Positions 44,233 to 53,936 of a stretch of 64,000 bases of DNA are shown one piece after another. Below the pieces are notes generated by a model. The model was not told the origin of the DNA and made no database searches. It saw nothing but the letters and a program-made list of their open reading frames with translations. Location of the stretch: positions 62,001 to 126,000 of the forward strand of contig CAKZOU010000057.1 of assembly GCA_937138255.1 (NCBI GenBank), read 5' to 3'. The position numbers and the translations under genes are program-made. This stretch comes from an uncultured Paracoccaceae bacterium (GTDB lineage: Bacteria > Pseudomonadota > Alphaproteobacteria > Rhodobacterales > Rhodobacteraceae). Each line of letters begins with the position of its first letter. The first letter of the stretch is position 1.

Positions 44233-45471
44233 ATGCAGAAATCAGCGCCCCTTTTCACCCCCGTCCTCATCGTCGGCTCGATCATCGTGATGACGGGCTT
44301 TGCGATCCGCGCCTCCTTTGGGGTCTTTCAGATCCCGATTGCCGAAGAGTTCGGCTGGCTCCGCGCCGATTTCTCGCTCGCCATCGCCATCCAGAATCTC
44401 TTTTGGGGCATCGGCCAGCCGATCTTTGGCGCGATTGCCGAAAAGATCGGGGACCGCAAGGCGATCATCCTCGGGGCGCTGTTCTATGCCGCGGGCCTCT
44501 TGCTGTCTGCGGGGGCGACCACTCCCTTGGCGCACCAGTTCTATGAAACGCTCGTCGGCTTTGGCGTGGCCGGCACGGGCTTTGGGGTTGTGCTCGCCGT
44601 GGTTGGCCGCGCCAGCTCGGCCGAGAACCGTTCGATGAGCCTTGCTATCGCCACGGCCGCTGGTTCGGCTGGCCAGATGATCGGCGCGCCGCTCGCCGAA
44701 GTTCTACTGGGCTATATGACTTGGCAGATGGTCTTTATGACCTTCGCGGCGGCGATCCTCGGTGTGCTTCTCCTCCTGCCGCTGATGCGGGCGCCGCAGA
44801 CTGCGACGAAGGCCGAGCTTGAAGAGACCATGGGCCAGATCCTTGTGCGCGCCTTCAAGGATCCCTCCTATTCGATGATCTTTTTCGGCTTCTTTTCCTG
44901 CGGCTATCAGCTCGCTTTTGTGACAGCCCATTTCCCGGCCTTCGTGACCGAGATGTGCAGCCCGATCGGCGAAGCAGGCATTCTGTCGAGCCTTGGTATC
45001 ACCAGCACATCGGCCCTCGGCGCGATCTCGATCTCGCTGATCGGTTTCGCCAACATCGCCGGAACGATTGCCGCCGGTTGGGCGGGCAAGCGGTATAGCA
45101 AGAAATACCTCCTCGCAGGCATCTATCTTGGCCGCACGCTCGTCGCCGCCTGGTTCATCCTGACACCGATGACGCCCACGACCGTGATCCTCTTCTCGCT
45201 TCTGATGGGCTCGCTCTGGCTCGCCACTGTGCCGCTCACCAGCGGCCTTGTCGCCCATATCTATGGCCTGCGCTATATGGGGACGCTCTACGGCATCGTC
45301 TTCTTCAGCCACCAGCTTGGCAGCTTCCTGGGCGTCTGGCTCGGCGGCAAGCTTTACGACATCTACGGCACCTACACCTATGTCTGGTGGGTCGGTGTCG
45401 GCGTCGGCCTCTTCTCGGCGATCATCCATCTGCCGATCCGCGAGAAACGGGCAGGGCTGGCGGCGGCCTGA
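44233..45471 (+). CDS. Major facilitator superfamily transporter
   Basis: 412 residues, twelve predicted membrane segments. It resembles the oxalate/formate-monocarboxylate antiporter type: MTGFAIRASFGVFQIPIAEEFGW, GIGQPIFGAIAEKIGDRKAI with the MFS loop 2-3 motif, AGTGFGVVLAVVGRASSAENRSMSLAIATAAGSAGQ, and GLRYMGTLYGIVFFSHQLGSFLGVWLGGKLYD. A carboxylate substrate is a guess from the subfamily. A strong AAGGAGG lies about 12 bases before the ATG. It converges with the alpha/beta hydrolase gene, with 2 bp between the stops. Confidence 0.92.
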   Translation: MQKSAPLFTPVLIVGSIIVMTGFAIRASFGVFQIPIAEEFGWLRADFSLAIAIQNLFWGIGQPIFGAIAEKIGDRKAIILGALFYAAGLLLSAGATTPLAHQFYETLVGFGVAGTGFGVVLAVVGRASSAENRSMSLAIATAAGSAGQMIGAPLAEVLLGYMTWQMVFMTFAAAILGVLLLLPLMRAPQTATKAELEETMGQILVRAFKDPSYSMIFFGFFSCGYQLAFVTAHFPAFVTEMCSPIGEAGILSSLGITSTSALGAISISLIGFANIAGTIAAGWAGKRYSKKYLLAGIYLGRTLVAAWFILTPMTPTTVILFSLLMGSLWLATVPLTSGLVAHIYGLRYMGTLYGIVFFSHQLGSFLGVWLGGKLYDIYGTYTYVWWVGVGVGLFSAIIHLPIREKRAGLAAA

Positions 45472-45473
45472 GA

Positions 45474-46412
45474 TCAGGCGGCTTTCGTTTCCTTCAAGAA
45501 GGTTTCGAACGCCGCGACGACCTCATCCGAATGGGTATAGGGAAGGCCGTGTCCTGCGTCTTGGACGACGAAGTTGCGGGCGTGGGAATTCCATGCCGAA
45601 AGCACATCGGCGCGTTCGGGCGGGATCACATCATCCACGCCGCCCCAAATGCCCAAGACAGGAATACCCGCCTTCTCGATCGCCTTGTGAACGGCCTGAT
45701 TGTCGCCATGGAACAGGTCACGAGAGATTGCTGAAGAAACCGCGTAGCGAAACCCGCGTCGGTCAAGTTGATCGAGCTGGATCTGGTGAATCTCGGGCAC
45801 GTCGATCTTCTCGCCCATGCTTGCCTCGATGCCGATGCGAAGGATTTGCGACCCCCTGACAGCATAGACCCAGTCGGCAATCAATGGGTGGGAGGCAATG
45901 ATCTTGGTCATGCGGGAGAACTTCTCGGCCCACCAAAAACCACCCGGCACAAGCAGGGTCATGCTGCTGACACGTTCCGGATACCGCTTGGCATAGATCG
46001 GCGCGATGATGCCGCCCATCGAATAGCCCATGATCGCGAACTTGCCGGTGACGCCCTGATCGGCAAGCAAATCCTCAAGTTGCCGCACTAGGAAATCGCG
46101 CGTCTGCGGGCCGTTGCCGTCGCTCGAAAAACCGCGTCCGTAGATGTCGTAGATCAGCACCCGATAGCCCTTGGCCGCGAGCTTTTGCGCCACGGCGAGG
46201 TAGGCGTCCGAGGGCGTCGTCTGCCCGTGCACGCAGACCACCATCGGCCCGCCGTCCGGCCCGAACCAGCGGTAGTGAGTGATGCCTTGCGAAAGCTTGG
46301 CGAGGCTGCCCGGGGCTTTGGATAGATCGACAGGCTTGCGGAAACGTTCGCGGACAAAAGGGGCGGCGATGATCGCGGCAACGATGAGGGCGGCAATTGC
46401 GAGATAGTCCAT
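45474..46412 (-). CDS. Alpha/beta-fold hydrolase, membrane-anchored
   Basis: 312 residues. An N-terminal hydrophobic helix (MDYLAIAALIVAAIIAAPFV) anchors it or serves as a signal. The catalytic triad is visible: Ser in IMGYSMGGIIAP, Asp in GGVDDVIPPERAD, His in DAGHGLPYTH; the oxyanion segment is VCVHGQTTPSDAY. This is a serine hydrolase of unknown substrate. It is the last gene of an operon of four (EamA, HAD, ornithine-cyclodeaminase-like, this), 3 bp after the previous stop. Confidence 0.92.
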   Translation of the reverse strand: MDYLAIAALIVAAIIAAPFVRERFRKPVDLSKAPGSLAKLSQGITHYRWFGPDGGPMVVCVHGQTTPSDAYLAVAQKLAAKGYRVLIYDIYGRGFSSDGNGPQTRDFLVRQLEDLLADQGVTGKFAIMGYSMGGIIAPIYAKRYPERVSSMTLLVPGGFWWAEKFSRMTKIIASHPLIADWVYAVRGSQILRIGIEASMGEKIDVPEIHQIQLDQLDRRGFRYAVSSAISRDLFHGDNQAVHKAIEKAGIPVLGIWGGVDDVIPPERADVLSAWNSHARNFVVQDAGHGLPYTHSDEVVAAFETFLKETKAA

Positions 46413-46415
46413 AGG

Positions 46416-47336
46416 TCAGGCAGTCTTCTTCTTCCAAACGTCCATGATATAGCGGCAGGTCATCAGATCGAGATGCGCGCCGCCGCCGTTCTTGAAGAGT
46501 GTGATGTCATCACCCGAGCGGCGGGCAAACTTGTCGAGGCTGTAGAAATCGGCAAGGACGTGATCTTCACCGAAAACGCCATTGGCGATCGGGGTCTTCA
46601 ATTCGCCAATATGGCCGATGGTCGTATGCCGGTTGTCGACGAAAACGCGCGACCGCAGAAGGGCCGCATCGTCGGCCTCGCGCATATCGGGCCGATAGGC
46701 GCCGATCAGGTCGATGTGCTGGCCGGGCCGGAGCCAGTCGCCGTGGATCAGCGGCTCGGAGCTCATCGTCGCCGAGGTCACGATATCCGCCGCGCGCACC
46801 GCGGCCTCAAGGTCGGTCGCCACGCTGACGCCCGGGCAATCCTTGGCGAACTCTACGGCTCCCTCGGGACTGCGGTTCCAGACGGTGAATTCGGCCCCCG
46901 GAAAGGCCGCACCATAGGCTTCGACAAGGCTGCGCCCCACGGTGCCCGCACCCACGATCAGGATCTTGCGGCTGTCTGGCCGCGCAAGGCGGCGAGCGGC
47001 GAGAAGGCTGTCGCCGGCGGTCTTCCACTTGGTCACGAGGTGGAAATCAATCACCGCCTCGAGCGCCCCGTCCTCGTCGGAGAAAAGGCTCACCGCGCCC
47101 CCAACCATCGGCTTGCCCTTGGCGCGGTTGCCGGGGAACACGGTCGCCGCTTTCACGGCAAGGCCCATGCCGTCGATCCAAGCCGACCGATTGAGAAGGG
47201 TGTCCTTGCCGCGATAGAGGAACACATCCTCGACCTTGGCAGGCGGCCGCTTGTGGCCTGCGGCCAGCGCGTCGGTCAGGGCAAGCCAGTCTAGGCCCTT
47301 TTCACCTTCGGCAAAGGGGATCACATCAAAACTCAT
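46416..47336 (-). CDS. Ornithine cyclodeaminase / mu-crystallin family protein
   Basis: 306 residues. The NAD-binding motif ILIVGAGTVGRSLVEAYGA is central, substrate-binding K and R lie in WIDGMGLAVKAATVFPGN, and GAYRPDMREADDAALLRSRVFVDN is the typical C-terminal block. The family includes ornithine cyclodeaminase, alanine dehydrogenase and delta1-pyrroline-2-carboxylate reductase; members of this form in Proteobacteria are often the last. The ATG overlaps the HAD stop (ATGA). The substrate is not certain. Confidence 0.9.
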   Translation of the reverse strand: MSFDVIPFAEGEKGLDWLALTDALAAGHKRPPAKVEDVFLYRGKDTLLNRSAWIDGMGLAVKAATVFPGNRAKGKPMVGGAVSLFSDEDGALEAVIDFHLVTKWKTAGDSLLAARRLARPDSRKILIVGAGTVGRSLVEAYGAAFPGAEFTVWNRSPEGAVEFAKDCPGVSVATDLEAAVRAADIVTSATMSSEPLIHGDWLRPGQHIDLIGAYRPDMREADDAALLRSRVFVDNRHTTIGHIGELKTPIANGVFGEDHVLADFYSLDKFARRSGDDITLFKNGGGAHLDLMTCRYIMDVWKKKTA

Positions 47337-47953
47337 AGCGCCTCGCGTTCATTCAACAGGCCATCTGCAACCAGTCGCGCGGCCCAGCCCGTAGGCCCGT
47401 CGAAAAGGTGTGTCTGCCAACCGCGGCGGGCGGCGGCTTCGATATTCTCGGCCCGATCATCGGCAAAGAGAAGCCCCCCCGGATCAAGCCCGCAATCCGC
47501 CTCGAGCCTCGCATAGATTTCAGGGCTTGGCTTGGTCACGCCCATCTCGCCCGACAGATAGAGCCGGTCGAACTCGCCTAGGAAGGGATAGGCGCCGAGG
47601 CCCGTGTCATAGGCCTCGCGGCTGATGTTGCTCAGTGCAAAGACCTGAACCCCGCGCTTGCGCAACGCCCCGAGAAGCCGCGCGGAATGATCAATCGCGG
47701 GGCTCGCCATATCGAGCCAGTGGTCGTGCCACATGCGGATCTCGGGGGCGTATTCAGGCAGTGCATCGGCGGCGGCATAGATCGTTTCGCGAAAGGGGTT
47801 GCCGCTGTCGATCTTCTCGTTCACGGCATGAAGATCAACGGCTGCGAACATCGCCTCGCGCCGCGCCCGGCCCACCTTCCGGTCATAGAACCGCTCTGGT
47901 TGCCACTCGATGAGGACGTTTCCGATGTCGAAAATAACGGCTTCGATAGGCAT
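47333..47953 (-). CDS. HAD-superfamily hydrolase (subfamily IA)
   Basis: 206 residues from ATG 47953 (MPIEAVIFDIGNVLIEWQPERFY). Motif I has FDIGNVL (nucleophile Asp, but Gly-Asn in place of the usual acid +2, the YihX/epoxide-hydrolase-like subgroup). Motif II is FALSNIS, motif III Lys is in GVTKPSPEIYARL, and motif IV is LLFADDRAENIEAAARRGW. It is probably a phosphatase of small phosphorylated metabolites. It lies 13 bp after the EamA stop and overlaps the next gene. Confidence 0.9.
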   Translation of the reverse strand: MPIEAVIFDIGNVLIEWQPERFYDRKVGRARREAMFAAVDLHAVNEKIDSGNPFRETIYAAADALPEYAPEIRMWHDHWLDMASPAIDHSARLLGALRKRGVQVFALSNISREAYDTGLGAYPFLGEFDRLYLSGEMGVTKPSPEIYARLEADCGLDPGGLLFADDRAENIEAAARRGWQTHLFDGPTGWAARLVADGLLNEREAL

Positions 47954-47966
47954 TCTTCGTCTCGCT

Positions 47967-48935
47967 TCAACGGCGGCCACGCGGCCCCGTGCGGATACCG
48001 CCCCGGCGCGCCACGGCTTCCCGAAGGATCAAATAGAGTCCCGAGGCGAGGATCAAGGCGATACCTGTGAGACCCACCGCATCGGGCCATTCGCCGAAAA
48101 CGACAATGCCCCAGATCATCGCGAGTGGCAGGGCGAGGTATTCGAACGGCGCGACCAATGCCGCCTCGGCCACGCGATAAGCATGGCTGATGAAATAGCC
48201 GCCGAGCGAGATCACCGCGCCAGTAACGATCAAAAGCGCCCAGTCGCCCGCATCAGGCATGACCCAAGCGCGGAGGAGGAAATTGAGGATCGCGCCGTCA
48301 TCCGAGGCATAGCGCCCGTCGCCAAGGGCGAAACCAGAAACGCTGGCGACGATGATGAAGGCGACCTGAATGTAAAAGCTCATGGTCGCGGCGCTTTCGG
48401 TGCGGCCAATGTAGCGGGTCATCATGTGCATCGCGGCATAGCCTACGGCCGAGGCGATGGGAAAAAGGGCGGCAAGGCGGAAGGTTTCGGCACCGGGGCG
48501 CAACATGATCGTCACGCCGACAAGACCGATCACCACGGCAAGCCAGCGGTGAGGGCCAACGTGTTCGCGCAGGAAAATCACCGAGAATACAGTGATGACG
48601 ATGGGTGCGACGAAGAAGAGCGCGACGCCTTCGGCGAGCGGCAAGACCGAGAGGCCGAGAAAGAAGGTGATGTTGGAAAAGACAACAAAACTCGCCCGCA
48701 GCATATGCAGCCAGAAGCGGTTGGTCCGCGCCGCTGCAAGGCCGCCGTTGAAGGGGAAGATCACAATGAACAGCACGGCCATGGCCACGACCGACCGGAT
48801 CAGGATCACCTCGTGGAGCGGATAACCGCCGCTGAGGAACTTGATCGCCATGTCGTTGACAGAGAAGAAGATCACCGCGATCAACGCGCTGGCGGCACCA
48901 ATAATGGATGGATTGTCTTTATATTGTGCGAACAT
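47967..48935 (-). CDS. DMT-superfamily transporter, EamA family
   Basis: 322 residues, ten membrane segments. The repeats start SALIAVIFFSVNDMAIKFLSGGYPLHEVILIRS and AALFPIASAVGYAAMHMMTRYIGRTESAATMSFY; the basic tail ends RTGPRGRR. It heads the operon with the HAD, cyclodeaminase-like and hydrolase genes. The operon suggests export or import of an amino-acid-like compound, which is inference only. Confidence 0.92.
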   Translation of the reverse strand: MFAQYKDNPSIIGAASALIAVIFFSVNDMAIKFLSGGYPLHEVILIRSVVAMAVLFIVIFPFNGGLAAARTNRFWLHMLRASFVVFSNITFFLGLSVLPLAEGVALFFVAPIVITVFSVIFLREHVGPHRWLAVVIGLVGVTIMLRPGAETFRLAALFPIASAVGYAAMHMMTRYIGRTESAATMSFYIQVAFIIVASVSGFALGDGRYASDDGAILNFLLRAWVMPDAGDWALLIVTGAVISLGGYFISHAYRVAEAALVAPFEYLALPLAMIWGIVVFGEWPDAVGLTGIALILASGLYLILREAVARRGGIRTGPRGRR

Positions 48936-48995
48936 AGGCGCAGCCTAGGCGGAGCCAATTCTGGCGATCTGTCCTGTCCGCGACAGCGCCTTGCC

Positions 48996-49445
48996 CTAGC
49001 CGCCGCGTTTCGCCCTTTGCACCTCGCGCTCGAGCGCGTCGAGAAAGCGGCTCCGGTCGGCCTTGCCGAAGGCTTTCCCGCCGCCTTGCCGGAAGGGATC
49101 GGCGGCGCGGAGATCGGCCATCAGATCGCGCATTCCGAGCACTTGCCCGATATTGGCCTCAGTCAGCGCTTCGCCATTGTGCTTGAGCACCCGCGCTCCA
49201 GAAGCCACGCATTTGGCGGCCAGCGGAATGTCCCCCGTCACCACGATATCGCCTTTGCCGGCCCGCTCGGCGATCCACATATCGGCGATGTCGGGCCCGT
49301 CAGGAACGATCACCGACTCCACCAGCGGATTTGGCGAGGGCCGGATACCGCCATTCGAGACAATGAACATCTTGATGCCGTGGCGGGTCGCCACCTTCTC
49401 GGCCTCGGCTTTCACCGGGCAGGCATCGGCATCGACATAGATCAC
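48996..49445 (-). CDS. YaiI/YqxD-family (DUF188) protein
   Basis: 149 residues, GTG start. The family pattern is complete: [63 protein letters not shown] and the C-terminal [19 protein letters not shown]. Aspartates resemble a PIN-like nuclease centre, but activity is unproven. The start overlaps the fghA stop (GTGA), so it is the second gene of that pair. Confidence 0.93.
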   Translation of the reverse strand: MIYVDADACPVKAEAEKVATRHGIKMFIVSNGGIRPSPNPLVESVIVPDGPDIADMWIAERAGKGDIVVTGDIPLAAKCVASGARVLKHNGEALTEANIGQVLGMRDLMADLRAADPFRQGGGKAFGKADRSRFLDALEREVQRAKRGG

Positions 49446-50272
49446 GCGAAAAGCGCCTCGGCATGGAAGGCCATGTGATCCTCGGCGAAGGTCGAGACAA
49501 AGAAATAGCTGTGGTCATAGCCCTTTTGCAGACGAACGGTCGCCTGCTGGCGGCGGCGGGCGATGGCTTCGGCGAGCGCCTCGGTTCGCAGGTGTTCGGC
49601 AAAGGGATCGTCGGTGCCGGTGTCGATCAGGATCGGGCCATCAAAGCCGGCCGCCTCTATCAGCGTGGTCGCATCATGCCGCGCCCATCTGCTTTCGTCC
49701 GCGCCGAGATAGGCCGCAAACTGCTTGCGGCCCCAGTCCGTTTTCATCGGATTGCAGATCGGCGAGAAGGCGGAGACCGAAGCATACCGGCCCGGCAAGT
49801 TCATCGCCAAGGTCAGCGCCCCGTGCCCACCCATCGAATGGCCCATGATTGACTGCCGCGCTTCATCTATCGCGAATGAGCCGGTGACAATGCGCGGCAG
49901 CTCGTCGGCCACATAGTCCCACATTTGATAATGCGCGGCCCATGGCGCCTCGGTTGCGTTCACATAGAACCCCGCGCCCTGCCCAAGATCAAAGGCGGGA
50001 TCGTCGGCCACGCCTTCGCCGCGCGGCGAGGTATCGGGAAAGACGACCGCCACGCCCTCGGCGGCGGCCCATTGCTGAAGGCCCGCTTTTGTCATCGCGT
50101 TTTCGTGGGTGCAGGTGAGGCCCGAGAGATACCAGATCACCGGAACCGAGGCGTGCTCGGCCTCTTGGGGAAGAAAGAGGCCAAAAGTCATGTCGCATTC
50201 GCAGGCCACCGAACGGTGCCGATAGACCCCCTGCACGCCGCCAAAGCAGCGGTTTTCCGATACGGTTTCCAT
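49442..50272 (-). CDS. fghA: S-formylglutathione hydrolase
   Basis: 276 residues, esterase D family. [18 protein letters not shown] forms the oxyanion region, the nucleophile Ser is in [16 protein letters not shown], Asp is in [10 protein letters not shown] and His in [11 protein letters not shown]. It hydrolyses S-formylglutathione to formate and glutathione in formaldehyde detoxification. The alcohol dehydrogenase partner is not in the window. It overlaps the following yaiI gene. Confidence 0.94.
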   Translation of the reverse strand: METVSENRCFGGVQGVYRHRSVACECDMTFGLFLPQEAEHASVPVIWYLSGLTCTHENAMTKAGLQQWAAAEGVAVVFPDTSPRGEGVADDPAFDLGQGAGFYVNATEAPWAAHYQMWDYVADELPRIVTGSFAIDEARQSIMGHSMGGHGALTLAMNLPGRYASVSAFSPICNPMKTDWGRKQFAAYLGADESRWARHDATTLIEAAGFDGPILIDTGTDDPFAEHLRTEALAEAIARRRQQATVRLQKGYDHSYFFVSTFAEDHMAFHAEALFA

Positions 50273-50275
50273 CTT

Positions 50276-51220
50276 CTACCCTCCAAGTCCCATCGATGGC
50301 GCGACCCAGGCGATGATCGCCGATACGGTCAGGATGCTCGCGGCGGTCGAAATCAGGATCGACGCCGAGACGCGCTGCGGCGCGACACCATAATGCTGCG
50401 CCAGAATATAGACATTGCCCGCCACCGGAAGCGCGGCAGCGGCCACCATGACACCGGCGGCAAAGGGCTCGACGTCGAAAAGGACGAAGGCCGCAAAGGC
50501 GACGAGGCCGGGATGCAGGACGAGCTTGGCGAAAGAGAGCCAGCCCGCCACAGCCACCCGCTCGGCCGATTTCGTCGCCAGCGAGGCGCCGATGGCGAAC
50601 AAGGCGCCGGGTGTCGCGGCCGCACCGAGGATCGACACAAACTCATTGACCGGTTGCGGCAGGCCATAACCGGTGCTCGAAACGGCAAGGCCAAGGACGA
50701 TCGAGACGATCATCGGGTTCTTGAGAAGGCCAAGGCCCACCGTCCGCAAGATGCCGACCGACATCCGGCCGTCGCGGCTACCGGTGATGAGGATCACAAT
50801 GAGCGAGCCGAAAACGATCAGGTCAACCGCGAGGACCAGCATATTCGGACCGATCGCCTCTTCTCCGAAGAGAAGCGTCAGCATCGGAATGCCGAGAAAG
50901 CCCACGTTGCCGATCGCGCCGCACTGCGCCTCGACCGCCGCTTCCTCGACGCTGCGTTTGCGGGCCAAAGCCACGGCGGTGACGATGAGGTAGACCGCCA
51001 TCGTCCCCGCGAGATAGGCCCAGACGAATTGCCAATCGAGAATTTCGGCGAGCGAGAGATTGGCGGAAAAGCGGAAGAGCATGGCCGAGAGGGCGAAGTA
51101 GAAGACGAACTTCGTCAGATAGGCGGTCGCCTCGGGCGTGAAGAACCGCGTGCGCCCCGCGCCATAGCCCACGCCAATCAGCGCGAAGAACGGCAATGTC
51201 TTCAGAAAGATTTCCCACAT
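50276..51220 (-). CDS. AEC-family (auxin efflux carrier-type) transporter
   Basis: 314 residues with ten membrane helices in two inverted halves. Representative parts: ALIGVGYGAGRTRFFTPEATAYLTKFVFYFALSAMLFR, CGAIGNVGFLGIPMLTLLFGEEA with the conserved N-x-GFLG, and APAALPVAGNVYILAQHYG-like second repeat (AAALPVAGNVYILAQHY). Members transport dicarboxylates such as malate. It ends 3 bp before fghA on the same strand, so it may be co-transcribed with fghA-yaiI. Confidence 0.92.
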   Translation of the reverse strand: MWEIFLKTLPFFALIGVGYGAGRTRFFTPEATAYLTKFVFYFALSAMLFRFSANLSLAEILDWQFVWAYLAGTMAVYLIVTAVALARKRSVEEAAVEAQCGAIGNVGFLGIPMLTLLFGEEAIGPNMLVLAVDLIVFGSLIVILITGSRDGRMSVGILRTVGLGLLKNPMIVSIVLGLAVSSTGYGLPQPVNEFVSILGAAATPGALFAIGASLATKSAERVAVAGWLSFAKLVLHPGLVAFAAFVLFDVEPFAAGVMVAAAALPVAGNVYILAQHYGVAPQRVSASILISTAASILTVSAIIAWVAPSMGLGG

Positions 51221-51287
51221 GGGGCCGACCTAGCATGACGTGGCGGCGGTTGGAATGCGGGGATTGCCCTTGCGGCGAATTGGCGGG

Positions 51288-51758
51288 TCAGACGCGGTGA
51301 TAAGGCGCGCCCGCGAGGATCGAGGCCGCGCGATAAAGCTGTTCGGACAGCATCACCCGCACCAGCATATGCGGCCAGACCATCTTGCCGAACGAGAGGA
51401 GCGCATCGGCCCTTTCCCGCAGGGCCGGATCAATCCCGTCGGCGCCACCGATCACGAATGCCACGTCCTGCCGGCCACGATCGCGCCACTGGCCAAGCTG
51501 ATCGGCAAAATCGGGGGAGGACATCACCTTGCCGCGCTCGTCGAGGCAACAGATCAACGCACCCGACGGGATCGCCTTCTCCAGAAGTGCCGCCTCGGCC
51601 GCCATGCCGCCGCCCTTCTTGTCCTCAACCTCGATCACCTGCGCAGGCCCAAGGCCCAGCGCGCGGCCGGTGCGGTCGAAACGTGTGAGGTAGTCCTTGA
51701 TGAGGTCAAGCTCCGGCCCGGCCCTCAGGCGGCCGACAACGACCAGATGCACCCGCAT
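51288..51758 (-). CDS. rlmH: 23S rRNA (pseudouridine(1915)-N(3))-methyltransferase RlmH
   Basis: 156 residues from ATG 51758 (MRVHLVVVGRLRAGPELDLIKDYLTRF). SPOUT fold with LDERGKVMSSPDFADQLGQW, VAFVIGGADGID for the SAM knot, and the C-terminal MVWPHMLVRVMLSEQLYRAASILAGAPYHRV. It methylates m3-pseudouridine 1915 of 23S rRNA. It follows rsfS with a single base between stop and start, the common rsfS-rlmH pair. Confidence 0.97.
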   Translation of the reverse strand: MRVHLVVVGRLRAGPELDLIKDYLTRFDRTGRALGLGPAQVIEVEDKKGGGMAAEAALLEKAIPSGALICCLDERGKVMSSPDFADQLGQWRDRGRQDVAFVIGGADGIDPALRERADALLSFGKMVWPHMLVRVMLSEQLYRAASILAGAPYHRV

Positions 51759-51759
51759 C

Positions 51760-52122
51760 TCAGTTGGCTTTCGCCGCCGTCCCGGAGGGCTGCCACATCT
51801 TCTCGAGCTGATAGAACTCGCGGACCTCGGGCCGGAAGACATGGACGATCACATCGCCCGCGTCGATCAGAACCCAATCGCCGACCTCGGCGCCCTCGAC
51901 CTTGCAGGAAACGCCAAGATCCTGCTTGAGCCGCTCAGTGAGCTTTTCCGAAATCGCGGCGACCTGACGGGTAGACCGGCCAGAGGCGATCACCATGTAA
52001 TCGGCCATCTCGGTTTTGCCGCGCAGGGAGATCTGCACGATGTCTTCGGCTTTGTCGTCTTCGAGGGAGGCGAGAACAGCCGCAAGGATCTGTTCGCTGG
52101 TGGCTTGCTCGGATGCCGTCAT
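51760..52122 (-). CDS. rsfS: Ribosome silencing factor RsfS
   Basis: 120 residues from ATG 52122; the frame can be extended to GTG 52215 (151 residues), but the added part looks unlike the family. Core: LASLEDDKAEDIVQISLRGKTEMADYMVIASGRSTRQVAAI, GAEVGDWVLIDAGDVIVHVFRPEVREFYQLEKMW. It binds uL14 and blocks subunit joining under nutrient limitation. It is followed at once by rlmH. Confidence 0.94.
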   Translation of the reverse strand: MTASEQATSEQILAAVLASLEDDKAEDIVQISLRGKTEMADYMVIASGRSTRQVAAISEKLTERLKQDLGVSCKVEGAEVGDWVLIDAGDVIVHVFRPEVREFYQLEKMWQPSGTAAKAN

Positions 52123-52345
52123 TCGCAGCGCATTCCGAGGCGCGGCATCGGCCGCGGATAGTTCGAGAGACAGGTCATTGTCCTCCGGTGTGACACGCCC
52201 GTTTTTCAGGGACACTTCTCATAAGCAAAACGTAGCAAGGGCAAAGTATCATTTCAATGAATCCGGCCCCCGGACGCGATCAGCGCCCCCTTTCCTTCAT
52301 AAATCGGACAAGTTCAACGGCAAAAGCGGGGTTTTCCGGCAACAG

Positions 52346-53680
52346 TCAGTCGGCCTTTGCAGGCTCCGCATCGCCAAGTATCCGCACCTCGCGCTGCGGG
52401 AAGGGGATCGAAATGCCGTTTTCGTGGAAGGCATCCCAAAGCGCAAGATACACATTTCCGCGGATATTGGTCAGGCCCTGCGTGGGGTCGCGGATCCAGA
52501 AGCGCAGTACATAGTCGATGCTGGAATCGCCAAAGCCGGTGATGTGGCAGACGGTCTGCTTGTCGGTCAGCACCCGGTCGACCGTTTTGGCCGCGGCAAT
52601 CGCGATGCGCCGCACGTCGTGCGGGTTGTCGTGGTAGGACGTGCCGAAATGAATATCGAGCCGGACGAAATCGTCGGAGTGCGACCAGTTCACCACCTGC
52701 CCGGTGATCAGGTCTTCGTTCGGGATCAGGTATTCGCGCCCGTCCCGCGTGGTGATCGAGACATAGCGGGCGCCAAGGCTGTTGATCCAGCCGAAGGTAT
52801 CGCCAAGGCTGATCACATCGCCGGGTTTGATCGACTTGTCGAGAAGGATGATCACGCCCGAGACAAGGTTGGACACGACCTTTTGCAAGCCGAAGCCGAG
52901 GCCGACACCGATCGCACCGGAGAGAACGGCAAGGCCGGTCAGATCGACCCCAACCGCCTTCAGCCCGACGAACAGGGCGACGCCATAAAGGATCAGCTGA
53001 ATGAACTTGATCGACAGAACCCGCATCGAGGGGCTGAGATCGGTGTTGTCCTGAATCCTCTGCGAAGTGGTTCGTGACAGGAACCGTGCGGCATAGAACA
53101 AGACGCCGATGACCAAGACCGCCTGAAGCACCAGCCAGACCGAGATCCGCAGGTCGCCAAAATGAATGGCCATGCTGTCGAGGATCGCCTGAACCTCGTT
53201 GGTGATATTCAGAACGCTGAGCGTCACCCAGATCCAGGCGCCATAGCGCACCACTGTTCGCAGCGGGCCATAGCTGATCAAGCGCGCCGCGACGGCAACG
53301 ATCAGCCAGGCGAAGGTCAGATTGCCGACGATGGCCAGCAGATAGGAGCGGGACGGCCACGTCACCTCGCGCATGATCAGAACCGTGACCCAGATCAGCA
53401 CGACGAAGCAGATCAGCGTCATACGCTTGTGCACGACAAGCGCCCAACGCATCCGCGACATGGGCCAGCCCTCGCGCGTTCGCAGCCAGTCGTGATATTT
53501 CGGTGCGATCCAGCGCGTCAGAAGATAGGCGACTGCAAAAACGCCCAGTAGGATCGCGACCTGATAGGCGTTCCAGGGGCGGAACAAGGTGCCAAGGAAA
53601 ACCCAGAGCTGCTCAATCAGCCCGCGACTGATTTCTACGGCATCTGTCGTTGTCTGCTCCACCCGCTGATCGCCCTCCAT
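52346..53680 (-). CDS. Mechanosensitive ion channel (MscS family)
   Basis: 444 residues with about six membrane segments. The MscS pore helix and beta domain are visible: GLAVLSGAIGVGLGFGLQKVVSNLVSGVIILLDKSIKPGDVI, then DTFGWINSLGARYVSITTRDGREYLIPNEDLITGQVVNWSHSDDFVRLDI. It opens under membrane tension to release solutes in hypo-osmotic shock. The extra N-terminal helices put it among the mid-size MscS proteins. It is monocistronic as far as can be seen. Confidence 0.94.
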   Translation of the reverse strand: MEGDQRVEQTTTDAVEISRGLIEQLWVFLGTLFRPWNAYQVAILLGVFAVAYLLTRWIAPKYHDWLRTREGWPMSRMRWALVVHKRMTLICFVVLIWVTVLIMREVTWPSRSYLLAIVGNLTFAWLIVAVAARLISYGPLRTVVRYGAWIWVTLSVLNITNEVQAILDSMAIHFGDLRISVWLVLQAVLVIGVLFYAARFLSRTTSQRIQDNTDLSPSMRVLSIKFIQLILYGVALFVGLKAVGVDLTGLAVLSGAIGVGLGFGLQKVVSNLVSGVIILLDKSIKPGDVISLGDTFGWINSLGARYVSITTRDGREYLIPNEDLITGQVVNWSHSDDFVRLDIHFGTSYHDNPHDVRRIAIAAAKTVDRVLTDKQTVCHITGFGDSSIDYVLRFWIRDPTQGLTNIRGNVYLALWDAFHENGISIPFPQREVRILGDAEPAKAD

Positions 53681-53742
53681 TGGGAAGCTATTTTCCCGTC
53701 ATGATGCGGCGCACGAGCCCTAGGCGCAAGCGCCGCCGCGTT

Positions 53743-53934
53743 TCAGCCTTCGGTTTCTGCCTCGTCGCTCGTGTCCGTCTCGGGGCGCCTGAGCCGCCCG
53801 GCCCGCCAAAGCGCGTCGCGCAGGATGAACTCGATCTGGCCGTTGACGCTTCGCAGATCGTCATCGGCCCAACGCGCCACGGCTTCGAGAATGTCTTCCC
53901 GAAGCCGCAGGGGATATGCCTTCTTGGCCGCCAT
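53743..53934 (-). CDS. Small Arc/ribbon-helix-helix DNA-binding protein
   Basis: 63 residues. AAKKAYPLRLREDILEAVARWADDDLRSVNGQIEFILRDAL has the Arc-type RHH layout: short basic beta-strand (YPLRLR), then two helices with the S-x-N-x-x-I-E-x-x-L signature. The acidic tail (TDTSDEAETEG) is variable. It lies 2 bp after the SPFH gene stop, so it is co-expressed. It may regulate its own operon through the GATATC repeats at the promoter. A toxin-antitoxin role is not supported, since no toxin gene is adjacent. Confidence 0.85.
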   Translation of the reverse strand: MAAKKAYPLRLREDILEAVARWADDDLRSVNGQIEFILRDALWRAGRLRRPETDTSDEAETEG

Positions 53935-53936
53935 GA